This document shows, piece by piece, positions 1-8,039 of a stretch of 64,000 nt of DNA. The stretch spans positions 62,001-126,000 of the forward strand of contig JAJCYI010000160.1 in the NCBI GenBank assembly GCA_029263015.1, written 5' to 3'. Below the pieces are notes generated by a model. That model saw nothing but the letters and a program-made list of their open reading frames with translations. It had not been told where the DNA came from and did no database searches. The DNA is from Saprospiraceae bacterium. GTDB taxonomy: Bacteria > Bacteroidota > Bacteroidia > Chitinophagales > Saprospiraceae. The position numbers and the translations under genes are program-made. Numbering within the stretch: position 1 is the stretch's first letter; every line of letters starts with the position of its first letter.

Positions 1-3
1 ACG

Positions 4-1242
4 TTAAGGAGCAGGTTTCAAAAACTGTGAATAGGCCAACAGCAGCACCCCGACTGGAATCAACACAGAAGCCCCGAATATCACTTCATAATAGGCAGGA
101 ATAAAACCCACCCCCACCCAGAGCATCGTGCCTTGCCCAAACAATAACAACTCTGTCAGGATGATCCCTGCCAACAATAATACAAGTCCTATTTTAGCAG
201 ACTTGGAGGCAAGGTTGACCAACTTGCTATCTGCTGCAAGGCCAAGGATAAAACAAGTCATCATGCCGAGCAGCAGCAGGTGGATAAAACCTAGCACAAA
301 ATTGCGGATGGTATAAGCAACCGTCGCCAACTGAGGTATGATAATAGCAGTCTGGATAATGATTTTTAGGACAAAACAAATAAGGCTCAAGAATAGAAGG
401 TGTCGGATCCAGCCCGAAAATTTTTCTTCTAAGAATGCTCGCAAGTCCTTGTAAATCAATAAAAAATAAAACAACGCTGCAAATTGTATAGCCACCCCCG
501 CACTGTTAATCCAGAAAAGAAAGGGCAAAGGTGTGCTCCAAGTCACAGCAAGAACATATGTCAATATGCAGGAGATCGTTAGCAGGTAGAAAAAGGTATT
601 GACTTTTCCTTTTGGTAATTGCACGCCATTGTTTTCCAGAAGTTTGAAAAACAATCCCAGCACCACAAAAATGAACCAACCATTGAACTGGAAATGCAGG
701 TAAAACTGCACCGTTGCATAAAACAATGCCGACCCCCTCATTTCCATGGCCATTATCACTGGCAGCGACCAAATGGCCAAAGTGGAAAGCACCATAAACC
801 ACAAAGATGCCTTTACAAAACGGAAGGGAATAAGTCCTTTTCCGGTAGGTACTCTGTCTTTCAGAAATCGCCACATGAAAGCATAGGAAAAGATAATATG
901 CATGCTCGAAAAAAAGATGGACAAGCCTGTGTAACCCTTTATTGGAAAAGCGACGAACATGCCAACTACGGTTGCTTCAGTCAGCCAAAACAACCACTTG
1001 TAAAACTTAGACGCTTGCTTTTCCTTTGGCAAAAAATAATGAATCAGCAATGCATAAATGCCCAAATACAACCATCCAAGCATGGCCACATGGGAATGAC
1101 CGTGCAATACATTGCGATAGTCCATCCAGGTTATTTCTTCCACAAAGGCAAAACGGAGGATTGCCCCTAGAACAGTAGCAGCAAAAAAATTGAGCAAAGC
1201 AATGCGAAGCCAACTTTGAGCAGGTGGTATAACAATATTCAC
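4..1242 (-). CDS. Haem-copper oxidase subunit I-like / NnrS-like membrane protein of the nos locus
   Basis: Complete integral membrane protein of 412 residues with about eleven or twelve hydrophobic helices. Residues 47-51 are a histidine cluster (HGHSH) at the start of a helix, and a second histidine-bearing stretch, YLHFQFNGWF, lies at 181-190. Both resemble the metal-ligand helices of the haem-copper oxidase subunit I/NnrS superfamily, but the full ligand set is not evident. The start is GTG; an in-frame stop lies just upstream with no ATG between. It follows the cytochrome c gene on the same strand, so the two probably form a leftward unit divergent from nosZ. I infer a haem protein passing electrons or handling NO in N2O respiration. 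The family call is moderate and the exact role unknown. Confidence 0.6.
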   Translation of the reverse strand: MNIVIPPAQSWLRIALLNFFAATVLGAILRFAFVEEITWMDYRNVLHGHSHVAMLGWLYLGIYALLIHYFLPKEKQASKFYKWLFWLTEATVVGMFVAFPIKGYTGLSIFFSSMHIIFSYAFMWRFLKDRVPTGKGLIPFRFVKASLWFMVLSTLAIWSLPVIMAMEMRGSALFYATVQFYLHFQFNGWFIFVVLGLFFKLLENNGVQLPKGKVNTFFYLLTISCILTYVLAVTWSTPLPFLFWINSAGVAIQFAALFYFLLIYKDLRAFLEEKFSGWIRHLLFLSLICFVLKIIIQTAIIIPQLATVAYTIRNFVLGFIHLLLLGMMTCFILGLAADSKLVNLASKSAKIGLVLLLAGIILTELLLFGQGTMLWVGVGFIPAYYEVIFGASVLIPVGVLLLAYSQFLKPAP

Positions 1243-1262
1243 TTTTGGGAAATTAGTTGTTT

Positions 1263-1314
1263 AGGAGTCAAGGGGCAGGGGTCAGGAGCGAAACGGGTTA
1301 CTCCTGACCCCTGA
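1263..1314. repeat. Intergenic 7-bp-period repeat with inverted partner
   Basis: Between the cytochrome c and membrane protein genes the DNA reads as heptamers of the type GGAGTCA/GGGGTCA/GGAGCGA, then their reverse complements (ACTCCTG, ACCCCTG). The same heptamers recur near 17.4 kb and 44.4 kb. It can fold as a hairpin. Function unknown. Confidence 0.6.
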
Positions 1315-1324
1315 AAAAATCTAA

Positions 1325-1792
1325 TCACTCTCCCGCTTCATCATTGGAATACATAAATTCCAATACATTTCTTGCATCTTCAGTAGTGAGGTTTTGATTA
1401 GGCATCCGCACGAGGCATTCTTTCAGCAATTCACGTGCTGCAGGGTCTTTCTCCAGCATGACCTCCACGTTAAGTGTCATATTCATGATCCACTCAGGGG
1501 CACGCTTAGCGGTAAGGCCTGCCCAACCTGGACCAACCACCCGCTGGCCGGTAAGTTTGTGGCAAGCGGCGCATTTCATATCATAAATGGCTTTACCTGA
1601 TTCTACCATCTCCTGATTGAGGGGACTGTTCAGTTCCACATTTTTAATTTCCCCAATACCTTTAGGATCAGCTACAGGTTCAGAATCCACCATACTTTTT
1701 GGAGGTGGCGCATCGGACGATTGATCGGAAGGACTATCAGAGCATGCAAAAACAAACAAAGCCAGTGTCAATAAAATTGCTACTTTTTTCAT
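1325..1792 (-). CDS. Lipoprotein c-type cytochrome of the nos locus
   Basis: Small monohaem cytochrome c of about 155 residues. I start it at the Met of MKKVAILL rather than seven codons upstream, because this gives a normal lipoprotein signal peptide with the lipid-anchored Cys at about residue 17. The haem motif CAACH is at residues 74-78, and a Met in RMPNQNL near residue 130 fits the sixth haem ligand. A short acidic, Pro-rich linker separates the anchor from the haem domain. It should sit on the periplasmic face of a membrane and carry electrons, plausibly to NosZ; cytochrome c genes are common beside clade II nosZ. It is followed on the same strand by the 412-residue membrane protein, and a perfect palindrome lies about 180 bp upstream. 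Confidence 0.85.
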   Translation of the reverse strand: MKKVAILLTLALFVFACSDSPSDQSSDAPPPKSMVDSEPVADPKGIGEIKNVELNSPLNQEMVESGKAIYDMKCAACHKLTGQRVVGPGWAGLTAKRAPEWIMNMTLNVEVMLEKDPAARELLKECLVRMPNQNLTTEDARNVLEFMYSNDEAGE

Positions 1793-1968
1793 ATCAAATA
1801 AATTTAAGAACATTGAATTATCTTGCCCGGAAACAGAAACCCCATTCTCCGAAGCAAGGGTGATAAAAGGTAATTGAACCTTTGTTTAAATTAATTTAGC
1901 GGCCAAAATAAAACAGCTTCTTAAAGTATTGTGAATCGAACTTGCTTTTTTTTATAAACTCTTCCACA

Positions 1969-1993
1969 TTTAACATGACAATGTCATGTTAAA
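1969..1993. promoter_or_regulatory. Perfect 25-bp palindrome, candidate Rrf2/NsrR-type operator
   Basis: Two 12-bp arms, TTTAACATGACA and its exact complement, flank a single central A. The 11-1-11-like symmetry around one base is that known for NsrR sites, although the bases differ from the proteobacterial consensus. It lies between the Rrf2 regulator stop and the cytochrome c start. I infer an operator for the neighbouring Rrf2 protein. Confidence 0.5.
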
Positions 1994-2043
1994 GTAGTCC
2001 GAATTGACTACATATCCTTGAGCAGCATTCATCGAAACTTGAA

Positions 2044-2469
2044 TTAAATTCTTAACGATTTTTTTTCCACGGTAGCTGCAATCTCCTTTAGTGTTTGAAA
2101 TTTCAACTGGTAGTGCATCCCTTGCCGGTATGCATTGGCTTGCACGTGAAGCGGACACGGTTTTTCGTCCGAACACTGTGGCAACCCCATCACGCATCCG
2201 TTAAAAAAAGCTGGCCCATCAATACAGATTATTACATCGTAAAGTGTTGCCTCCATATTTTTTTCACTGAGGTAAAACCCTCCATTTGGACCTTTGGCTG
2301 AAGATACAAGGCCATGCTTTGATAACTGCTGCAATATTTTGGCTAGAAAGTGCCTCGGTGCATTTAGCGATTCTGCCAACCCTGCAACACCAATCTTATT
2401 ATTTCTGTCTGTGTACTGGGCAAGGTACAAGGCTGCCCTGATAGCATATTTACAAGTCTTTGAAAACAT
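2044..2469 (-). CDS. Rrf2-family transcriptional regulator (NsrR/IscR-like)
   Basis: A 141-residue winged-helix regulator of normal family length. Residues 1-65 form the Rrf2 DNA-binding domain (MFSKTCKYAIRAALYLA, then the recognition helix and the GPNGGFYL wing). Three cysteines at 92, 99 and 105 (GC-x6-C-x5-C) match the [Fe-S]-ligand layout of NsrR/IscR-type members, so it may sense NO, iron or redox state. It is divergent from nosZ and upstream, on the same strand, of the cytochrome c gene. It probably controls the nos locus, in keeping with NO-responsive Rrf2 proteins in denitrification loci. The signal sensed is inferred. Confidence 0.85.
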   Translation of the reverse strand: MFSKTCKYAIRAALYLAQYTDRNNKIGVAGLAESLNAPRHFLAKILQQLSKHGLVSSAKGPNGGFYLSEKNMEATLYDVIICIDGPAFFNGCVMGLPQCSDEKPCPLHVQANAYRQGMHYQLKFQTLKEIAATVEKKSLRI

Positions 2470-2791
2470 AGCCTGGGTTTAAGAAGCCAAAATAAAAGAC
2501 AACTTAATCTTTTATATAAAACTCTTTCTCCTCCTCGGTTTCCTGTTCTGAAATGGCCTACAGCATAGAGGCTATTCCACAAAAAGTGCCGCAAACCTAA
2601 CTTCTACTATGATTTCTCAATATGACCAAAATCACCAGTGGTACTGACAAGTATCATTCAACAGTTTTGAGTCTTCAACGAAATTTGCCACAAATAAGAT
2701 AAAAACATCTTTTATTGAGTCATTTTAAAATGAAAATGTTCCAATAAATAGTATTTTCACAATTTATCATCAAATCAAAAAAATTCCAATT
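2470..2791. other. Divergent regulatory region between Rrf2 gene and nosZ
   Basis: About 320 bp without a credible ORF, presumably holding both divergent promoters. Visible structure: a 14-bp perfect palindrome TCATTTTAAAATGA at 2720-2733 and an AAGAT-N6-ATCTT inverted pair at 2696-2711. Either could be an operator, but neither closely matches the palindrome at 1969-1993. The last 60 bp before nosZ are A/T-rich, typical of a Bacteroidota leader. Confidence 0.4.
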
Positions 2792-4780
2792 ATGAAGAGT
2801 CATCAAGGCTTATTGCCTTTTCTAAGTTTCTTGTTCACTGCTGCTGGCTTGTTTCTAGTTTCGAGCTGTGGCAACCAAGGCTCAACTACCCAACAACAAG
2901 GCGCATTGGGTAACGATGCCGCCTCGCAGGTATATGTAGCCCCTGGCGAGTACGATGAATTTTACGCTTTCATGTCCGGTGGTTTCAGCGGGCAGATAGG
3001 TGTACACGGACTTCCCTCAGGCCGTTTGTTCAAGGTTATCCCAGTATTTTCTGTCGACGCAGAAAAAGGTTACGGTTTCAATGAGGAAACAAAACCAATG
3101 CTGAATACTTCGCATGGTTTTGTGCCCTGGGATGATTCCCACCACCCTGAACTATCACAGACCAATGGTGAAACCGATGGCCGCTGGATATTTATCAACG
3201 GGAACAATACGCCACGGATCGCACGTATTGATCTAACAACTTTCGAAACGGCTGAAATCATTGAAATTCCGAACAGTGGTGGTAACCACAGTTCGCCTTT
3301 CACGACTGAAAATACCGAATACATCGTGGCTGGCACCCGTTTCAGTGTGCCCGTTCCACAGAGCGATGTCGCCATCAACAGCTATGCTGAAACCTTTAAT
3401 GGTATGTTGACCTATGTCAGCGTGGGCGATGAGGGTGAAATGGACATTGCCTTCCAGATATTGCTGCCAGCATTCGATTATGACTTAGCACACTCCGGCA
3501 AGGGCAAATCCCACGGCTGGACGTTTTTCACTACCTATAATACTGAGCAGAAAAACACTTTGCTTGAAGTTACTGCTTCGCAAAACGATAAAGATTTCAT
3601 TGCTGCCATAAACTGGAAAAAAGCAGAAGAATATATCCAGCAAGGCAAATTCAAGGAAATGCCTGCCAATTGGGCGCACAATGTGTACAATGAAAAAACA
3701 CATACGGCTACCTCTACCATGAAAAAGAAAGTGAAGGTATTGACGCCCGAAGATTGTCCTGGTTTGGTTTACTTCCTTCCTACTCCAAAATCACCACACG
3801 GTGTTGACGTTGACCCAACAGGTGAATACATCGTTGGTAACGGTAAACTATCTGCTGACCTGACAGTGCACTCGTTCACCAAGATGATAGCAGCCATTGA
3901 AGCCGGTTCATTTGAAACAACTGTCGCCGGCATTCCTGTACTGAAGTTTGAAGATGTGGTCGCTGGTGTCGTGAAAGATGCTGGCCTCGGCCCACTCCAT
4001 ACCGAATTTGATGGAAAAGGAAATGCCTATACTTCTTTCTTTATCACCAGTGAAGTGGTGAAATGGAAAGTTGGCACATGGGAAGTGCTGGACAAAGCTT
4101 CTACCTTTTATTCTATTGGCCACTTGATGATCCCTGGCGGAGACTCAAAGAAACCAGATGGAAAATACCTAGTGGCACTGAACAAGATCACAAAAGACCG
4201 TTACCTGCCCACTGGGCCAGAACTTTGCCACTCTGCCCAGCTTTACGATATCTCAGGCGACAAAATGAAGTTGCTGCTGGACTTCCCGACCATCGGTGAG
4301 CCACACTATGCTCAGGGAATTTCAGCTGATAAGATAGTACCGAACGTAAAGAAGTTCTATCCCCTCGAGGAAAACGAGCATCCTTACCGAACAATGGGGG
4401 AAAAGGACACCAGGGTAGAGCGTGATGGCAAAAACGTCCACATCTACATGACTTCTATCCGTAGTCACTTTGCCCCTGACAATATCGAAGGTGTCAAAGT
4501 TGGCGACAAGGTTTACCTCCACCTCACCAACCTCGAACAAGACTGGGACGTGCCGCACGGCCTTGCTGTTATGGGTGCCAATACTGGAGAATTGTTGGTT
4601 ATGCCAGGTCAAACGGAAACCATGGTCTGGGAGCCTAAGTCCGAAGGCGTCATTCCATTCTACTGTACAGATTTCTGTTCTGCCCTCCACCAGGAAATGC
4701 AGGGATACATCAGGGTATCTCCACGAAGTTCCAACATTGCTCTCAAATGGAGCTTGGGTGAAGAAGAACCTGTTCAATAA
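2792..4780 (+). CDS. nosZ: Nitrous oxide reductase, clade II, lipoprotein-type signal
   Basis: Terminal denitrification enzyme reducing N2O to N2 in the periplasm. The 662-residue protein starts with a Sec/lipoprotein-type signal (Cys at 26 in LVSSC) and has no twin arginine, which is typical of clade II rather than clade I NosZ. The propeller region carries the His-bearing segments expected for the CuZ cluster (DDSHH, GGNHSS, SPHGVD, GPLHTEF, EPHYAQ). The C-terminal cupredoxin domain holds the CuA motif with C625, C629, H633 and M636. It leads a rightward operon with nosL, nosD, nosF and nosY, which supply copper and assemble the CuZ site. All visible metal ligands are present, so it is probably active. 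Confidence 0.97.
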   Translation: MKSHQGLLPFLSFLFTAAGLFLVSSCGNQGSTTQQQGALGNDAASQVYVAPGEYDEFYAFMSGGFSGQIGVHGLPSGRLFKVIPVFSVDAEKGYGFNEETKPMLNTSHGFVPWDDSHHPELSQTNGETDGRWIFINGNNTPRIARIDLTTFETAEIIEIPNSGGNHSSPFTTENTEYIVAGTRFSVPVPQSDVAINSYAETFNGMLTYVSVGDEGEMDIAFQILLPAFDYDLAHSGKGKSHGWTFFTTYNTEQKNTLLEVTASQNDKDFIAAINWKKAEEYIQQGKFKEMPANWAHNVYNEKTHTATSTMKKKVKVLTPEDCPGLVYFLPTPKSPHGVDVDPTGEYIVGNGKLSADLTVHSFTKMIAAIEAGSFETTVAGIPVLKFEDVVAGVVKDAGLGPLHTEFDGKGNAYTSFFITSEVVKWKVGTWEVLDKASTFYSIGHLMIPGGDSKKPDGKYLVALNKITKDRYLPTGPELCHSAQLYDISGDKMKLLLDFPTIGEPHYAQGISADKIVPNVKKFYPLEENEHPYRTMGEKDTRVERDGKNVHIYMTSIRSHFAPDNIEGVKVGDKVYLHLTNLEQDWDVPHGLAVMGANTGELLVMPGQTETMVWEPKSEGVIPFYCTDFCSALHQEMQGYIRVSPRSSNIALKWSLGEEEPVQ

Positions 4781-4784
4781 ACAA

Positions 4785-4868
4785 TGAGAGAATGAGTGAA
4801 TGGTATAATGAGTGAATCAAATGTCATTCATTCTATCATTCACTCAATCATTCATTCACTCATTATAC
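4785..4868. repeat. 8-bp-period inverted repeat before the membrane gene
   Basis: The gap after nosZ reads as octamers of the form AATGAGTG, followed by their complements (TCACTCAT, TCATTCAT), ending at the next start codon. It could fold into a long imperfect hairpin inside the nos operon. It belongs to the same style of short-period intergenic repeat seen across the window. An in-frame ATG inside it (4812) is not taken as the start. Confidence 0.6.
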
Positions 4869-5513
4869 ATGAAAAAACTACCTCGCATATTGATGATTCT
4901 TGCGGCATTGGGACTATTGACTTTGTTCCTTTTCCCGATGTGGCGGATCACACTGATAGCCCCACAATACCCTGATGGTGTAACGATGCACATTTGGATC
5001 AACAAGATAGGGGGCGAGACTGCCAGTACGATTCAAAACATCAATATCCTGAACCACTATGTGGGCATGAAATACATTGATCAGGAGTCTATTCCCGAGC
5101 TGAAATATTTCCCTTACATCGTAATCGGAATGGTGGTGTTCGGCCTTATTGCCGCGGCAACCAATAAAAAAGGCTTGTTTTTGATTTGGGGCATCGTGAT
5201 GGTGCTGCTGGCCATAGCAGGTATTTACGATTTCTATTTATGGGAGTACGATTATGGGCACAACCTGAGTGACACCGCTCCTATCAAAGTGCCTGGCGCT
5301 TCCTTCCAGCCCCCATTGATTGGGTCAAAATTAATTTTGAATTTCACTGCTAAGTCCTATCCTCACATCAGCGGATATATAGCAGGGTTATCCATTTTAT
5401 TGGCATTTTCGGCCTGGTGGCTGAAATCAAAATTTAACAAGAAACATGAAAAAATTGCTGCCACTGATTCTATTGGCGACGGTAATGCTCGTCGCCTGTC
5501 AACCGTCGCCTAA
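4869..5513 (+). CDS. Nos-operon membrane protein of unknown function
   Basis: About 214 residues starting at MKKLPRIL. The 19 residues upstream in frame come from the short-period repeat, so the later ATG is preferred. An N-terminal hydrophobic helix is followed by a periplasmic stretch rich in aromatic residues (MWRITLIAPQYPDG, HYVGMKYID) and three further helices. Proteins of this kind sit between nosZ and nosL in many Bacteroidota nos clusters, but I know no assigned function. A role in copper delivery or NosZ maturation is guilt by association. Its last 68 bp overlap the nosL start in another frame, implying translational coupling. Confidence 0.75.
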   Translation: MKKLPRILMILAALGLLTLFLFPMWRITLIAPQYPDGVTMHIWINKIGGETASTIQNINILNHYVGMKYIDQESIPELKYFPYIVIGMVVFGLIAAATNKKGLFLIWGIVMVLLAIAGIYDFYLWEYDYGHNLSDTAPIKVPGASFQPPLIGSKLILNFTAKSYPHISGYIAGLSILLAFSAWWLKSKFNKKHEKIAATDSIGDGNARRLSTVA

Positions 5514-5913
5514 GCCCATCGAGTATGGCTCCGATATGTGCGATTTTTGTAAAATGACCATCGTGGATCATCAACATGCAGCAGAGGCCGTCACAGCCAA
5601 AGGCAAGGTTTTCAAGTTTGATGCCATCGAATGCCTAAGCAATTTTATGGAACAAGAAAGCAAAACGGAATATTCCTTTTTACTGGTAAACGATTACCAT
5701 GCACCCAAGGAACTGATCGATGCAAAAACCAGCTTTTATCTCATCAGTAAAAATCTCCCCAGCCCAATGGGTGCTTTCCTCACGGCTTTCAACTCCAAGG
5801 CGGCTGCCATGGAAATTCAAAAAGCCAAGGAAGGGGAAGTTTTTGAATGGGAAAATCTCCAGGTTTACCTAAAAGAAAATGGTGTAGTGAAAACGGCTGA
5901 GGTTATACAGTGA
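5446..5913 (+). CDS. nosL: NosL copper-binding lipoprotein
   Basis: Copper(I) metallochaperone for assembling the NosZ CuZ centre. The 155-residue product has a lipoprotein signal with Cys 18 (MLVACQ), followed by the NosL metal motif MCDFCKM with C32, C35 and M37. The rest matches the NosL fold (KVFKFDAIECLSNF, then MGAFLTAF). The start codon lies 68 bp inside the preceding membrane-protein gene; the ATG, signal peptide and lipobox leave little doubt it is right. It lies between nosZ and nosD, as in many denitrifiers. Confidence 0.93.
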   Translation: MKKLLPLILLATVMLVACQPSPKPIEYGSDMCDFCKMTIVDHQHAAEAVTAKGKVFKFDAIECLSNFMEQESKTEYSFLLVNDYHAPKELIDAKTSFYLISKNLPSPMGAFLTAFNSKAAAMEIQKAKEGEVFEWENLQVYLKENGVVKTAEVIQ

Positions 5914-6032
5914 GGTGAGTGTTTGAGCATAAAACTGTGATAATCAATTTTTTGTGCCCAAAATTCACATTCAGAAAAAATGGCTGGAGCGATCCCGCCG
6001 TCAACTAAATCTAACTTTAAAACATAATTATC

Positions 6033-6590
6033 ATGAAAGCATTTCATTTATTTCCGATCATATTTTCAATGGTGCTGGTGCTTGGCGCATGCACGCAGGA
6101 CACTGGCTCAACTGCTTCTGCTCCAACAGACACTGCTTCTGCGGATGTAAAAGGACAATCAACTGTTCAAGATGACTTATCTTCAAAAAATGTGCTCCAG
6201 GTAGCCATTGGTTCAAAAGACCACACCACCCTCGTAGCTGCTGTACAAGCTGCTGGGCTGGAGGATGTACTCGTGAACGCAGGCCCTCTGACCGTTTTCG
6301 CACCTACCAATGCTGCATTTGATGCACTTCCTGCAGGCACAGTAGAAGATTTATTAAAGCCAGAAAACAAATCAAAACTGGCTGGCATTATCAAATACCA
6401 TGCAGCTCCCGGCAACTACCAAGGCAAACTCCTCAAAGATGGAATGATGCTCTACCAGGCAAGCGGCCACTATGTAAAAGTGGTTAGGGATGGGGACAAC
6501 GTAACTGTTGATGGAGCAAAAATTTTGGGCACTGTCCAGGCTTCCAACGGTGTCGTACATGTGGTTGACAAGGTCATGCTGCCTCATTAA
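6033..6590 (+). CDS. Fasciclin (FAS1) domain lipoprotein
   Basis: Secreted lipoprotein of 185 residues with Cys 20 in LVLGAC, a short Ser/Thr/Ala-rich linker, then one FAS1 domain. Recognisable FAS1 hallmarks are HTTLVAAVQAAGL, TVFAPTNAAFDALP, the central YH of IIKYHAAPG and the closing NGVVHVVDKVMLP. FAS1 domains mediate adhesion or protein-protein contact. Single-FAS1 lipoproteins occur in Bacteroidota nos clusters, but their job in N2O reduction is not established. It sits 119 bp after nosL and is followed at once by a strong hairpin, so it may be the last gene of a high-abundance upstream segment. Confidence 0.88.
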   Translation: MKAFHLFPIIFSMVLVLGACTQDTGSTASAPTDTASADVKGQSTVQDDLSSKNVLQVAIGSKDHTTLVAAVQAAGLEDVLVNAGPLTVFAPTNAAFDALPAGTVEDLLKPENKSKLAGIIKYHAAPGNYQGKLLKDGMMLYQASGHYVKVVRDGDNVTVDGAKILGTVQASNGVVHVVDKVMLPH

Positions 6591-6602
6591 TTTCTTTGCA
6601 GC

Positions 6603-6637
6603 AAGAAGCGCCGCTTTTTAGAAAAGCGGCGCTTCTT
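6603..6637 (+). terminator. Perfect 16-bp hairpin after the fasciclin gene (terminator or processing element)
   Basis: A 16-bp perfect stem, loop of 3 nt, from 6603-6618 to 6622-6637, followed a few bases later by a T-rich stretch. It splits the operon between the fasciclin gene and nosD and may lower nosDFY expression relative to nosZ, or protect the upstream mRNA 3' end. Confidence 0.65.
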
Positions 6638-6682
6638 CATGTCGATTTTATTTTATTATTATCAAAACAAGAAAAAGGAAAA

Positions 6683-8038
6683 ATGAAGTACTTACAAAAC
6701 TTCTCTAATCTCGCCTATCCGTTGGTTCGCAACAACCCACTGCGGTCTTGGCCAAAAACCAAAAACATATCCTCACGAAACTTTTTCATTGTTTTGATAA
6801 TCAGCTTCCTAGGGTGTTCTGTTTTTGCAGACACCCTGGAAGTTTGTTCTTCTTGCGAATATACTTCGGTTTCAGAAGCCATTGCAAAAGCAAAGGATGG
6901 GGACGAGGTTTTGGTGAAAGGGGGCGTTTATAGCGAGGGCAATATACTTGTGGACAAAAGTATCCTGCTGAAAGGGATAGACGATCCTATTCTGGACGGC
7001 AAGGATCAAAGTGGCCTGCTCACCATCACCGCAAACGGTGTCACTATAGAGGGTTTTGTCATTCAAAATGTCGGCACCAGCTACCTCAAAGACCGGGCTG
7101 GCATCAAGGTCGATAAAGCTAAAAATTTCATCATCCGAAACAACCGGCTACTAAATACTTTTTTCGGTATTTACCTAGCCAACTCCAGCGACGGGCTGGT
7201 GGCCAACAATAAATTAGTAGGCCAAGCAGTCGAGGAAATGTCCTCTGCCAATGCCATCCACATTTGGTACTGCAAGCGCATAACCGTGGAAGACAACCTG
7301 GTGCGCCAACACCGCGATGGCATCTATTTGGAGTTTGTTGACAACAGCCTCATTCGCCGCAATACCAGCGAGGACAACCTCCGTTACGGCCTCCACTTTA
7401 TGTTTTCAAATAATGATAATTATTTTCACAATGTATTCCGTAGGAACGGTGCTGGCGTAGCGGTCATGTTTTCCAAAAAGATAAACATGTGGAACAATGT
7501 TTTTGAGTACAATTGGGGCAAGGCTTCTTATGGCCTGCTGCTCAAAGAAATTTACGATGCTGACATCAAGAACAACGCGTTCCGCGAAAATACCATCGGC
7601 ATTTTGGTGGAAGGTTCGACCCGTATCAACTACCTGCAAAACGATTTTATCAGTAATGGCTGGGCCATCAAAATTTCCGGTGGCTGCCTCGACAATGTCA
7701 TTAGTGAAAATAATTTCCTATCTAACACCTTTGAGCTGTCGTTGAAAGCAAGTGTCAACAACAACACTTTCGATGGCAACTTCTGGAGCGATTACAACGG
7801 TTACGACCTCGACCGTGATGGCATTGGTGACGTACCATACCGGCCCGTCAAATTGTTCAATTATATTGTAAACCAAACACCTGAAGCCATGGTGCTACTG
7901 CGCAGCCTGTTTGTTGACATCATCAATTTTTCAGAAAAAGTAAGCCCTGTGTTCACCCCTGAAAATGTGATTGACAACCAACCTGCCATGAAGCAAATCG
8001 ATAACACCTCCGAGTCCTTGTCATTAAAAACACATTGA
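6683..8038 (+). CDS. nosD: NosD, periplasmic CuZ-site maturation protein
   Basis: Right-handed beta-helix protein required for copper/sulfide insertion into NosZ, working with the NosFY transporter. I start it at MKYLQNF (451 residues), preceded by an A/G-rich ribosome site, because the longer frame runs through the hairpin at 6603-6637. An N-terminal membrane/signal segment (FFIVLIISFLGC) leads to repeated parallel beta-helix turns (VTIEGFVIQNVG, FIIRNNRL, LVANNKL, SLIRRNTS) and the NosD hallmark NFWSDYNGYDLDRDGIGDVPYRP near the C terminus. It is followed by nosF after 1 bp, so the two are surely co-translated. Confidence 0.94.
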   Translation: MKYLQNFSNLAYPLVRNNPLRSWPKTKNISSRNFFIVLIISFLGCSVFADTLEVCSSCEYTSVSEAIAKAKDGDEVLVKGGVYSEGNILVDKSILLKGIDDPILDGKDQSGLLTITANGVTIEGFVIQNVGTSYLKDRAGIKVDKAKNFIIRNNRLLNTFFGIYLANSSDGLVANNKLVGQAVEEMSSANAIHIWYCKRITVEDNLVRQHRDGIYLEFVDNSLIRRNTSEDNLRYGLHFMFSNNDNYFHNVFRRNGAGVAVMFSKKINMWNNVFEYNWGKASYGLLLKEIYDADIKNNAFRENTIGILVEGSTRINYLQNDFISNGWAIKISGGCLDNVISENNFLSNTFELSLKASVNNNTFDGNFWSDYNGYDLDRDGIGDVPYRPVKLFNYIVNQTPEAMVLLRSLFVDIINFSEKVSPVFTPENVIDNQPAMKQIDNTSESLSLKTH

Positions 8039-8039
8039 A

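Noticed and set aside
2696-2711. AAGAT-N6-ATCTT as an NsrR site before nosZ
   Set aside because: Half-site spacing is wrong for the 11-1-11 layout; mentioned only as a possible operator.
6596-6682. N-terminal extension of NosD
   Set aside because: It would be encoded by the hairpin region; the start at 6683 has a proper leader and signal segment.
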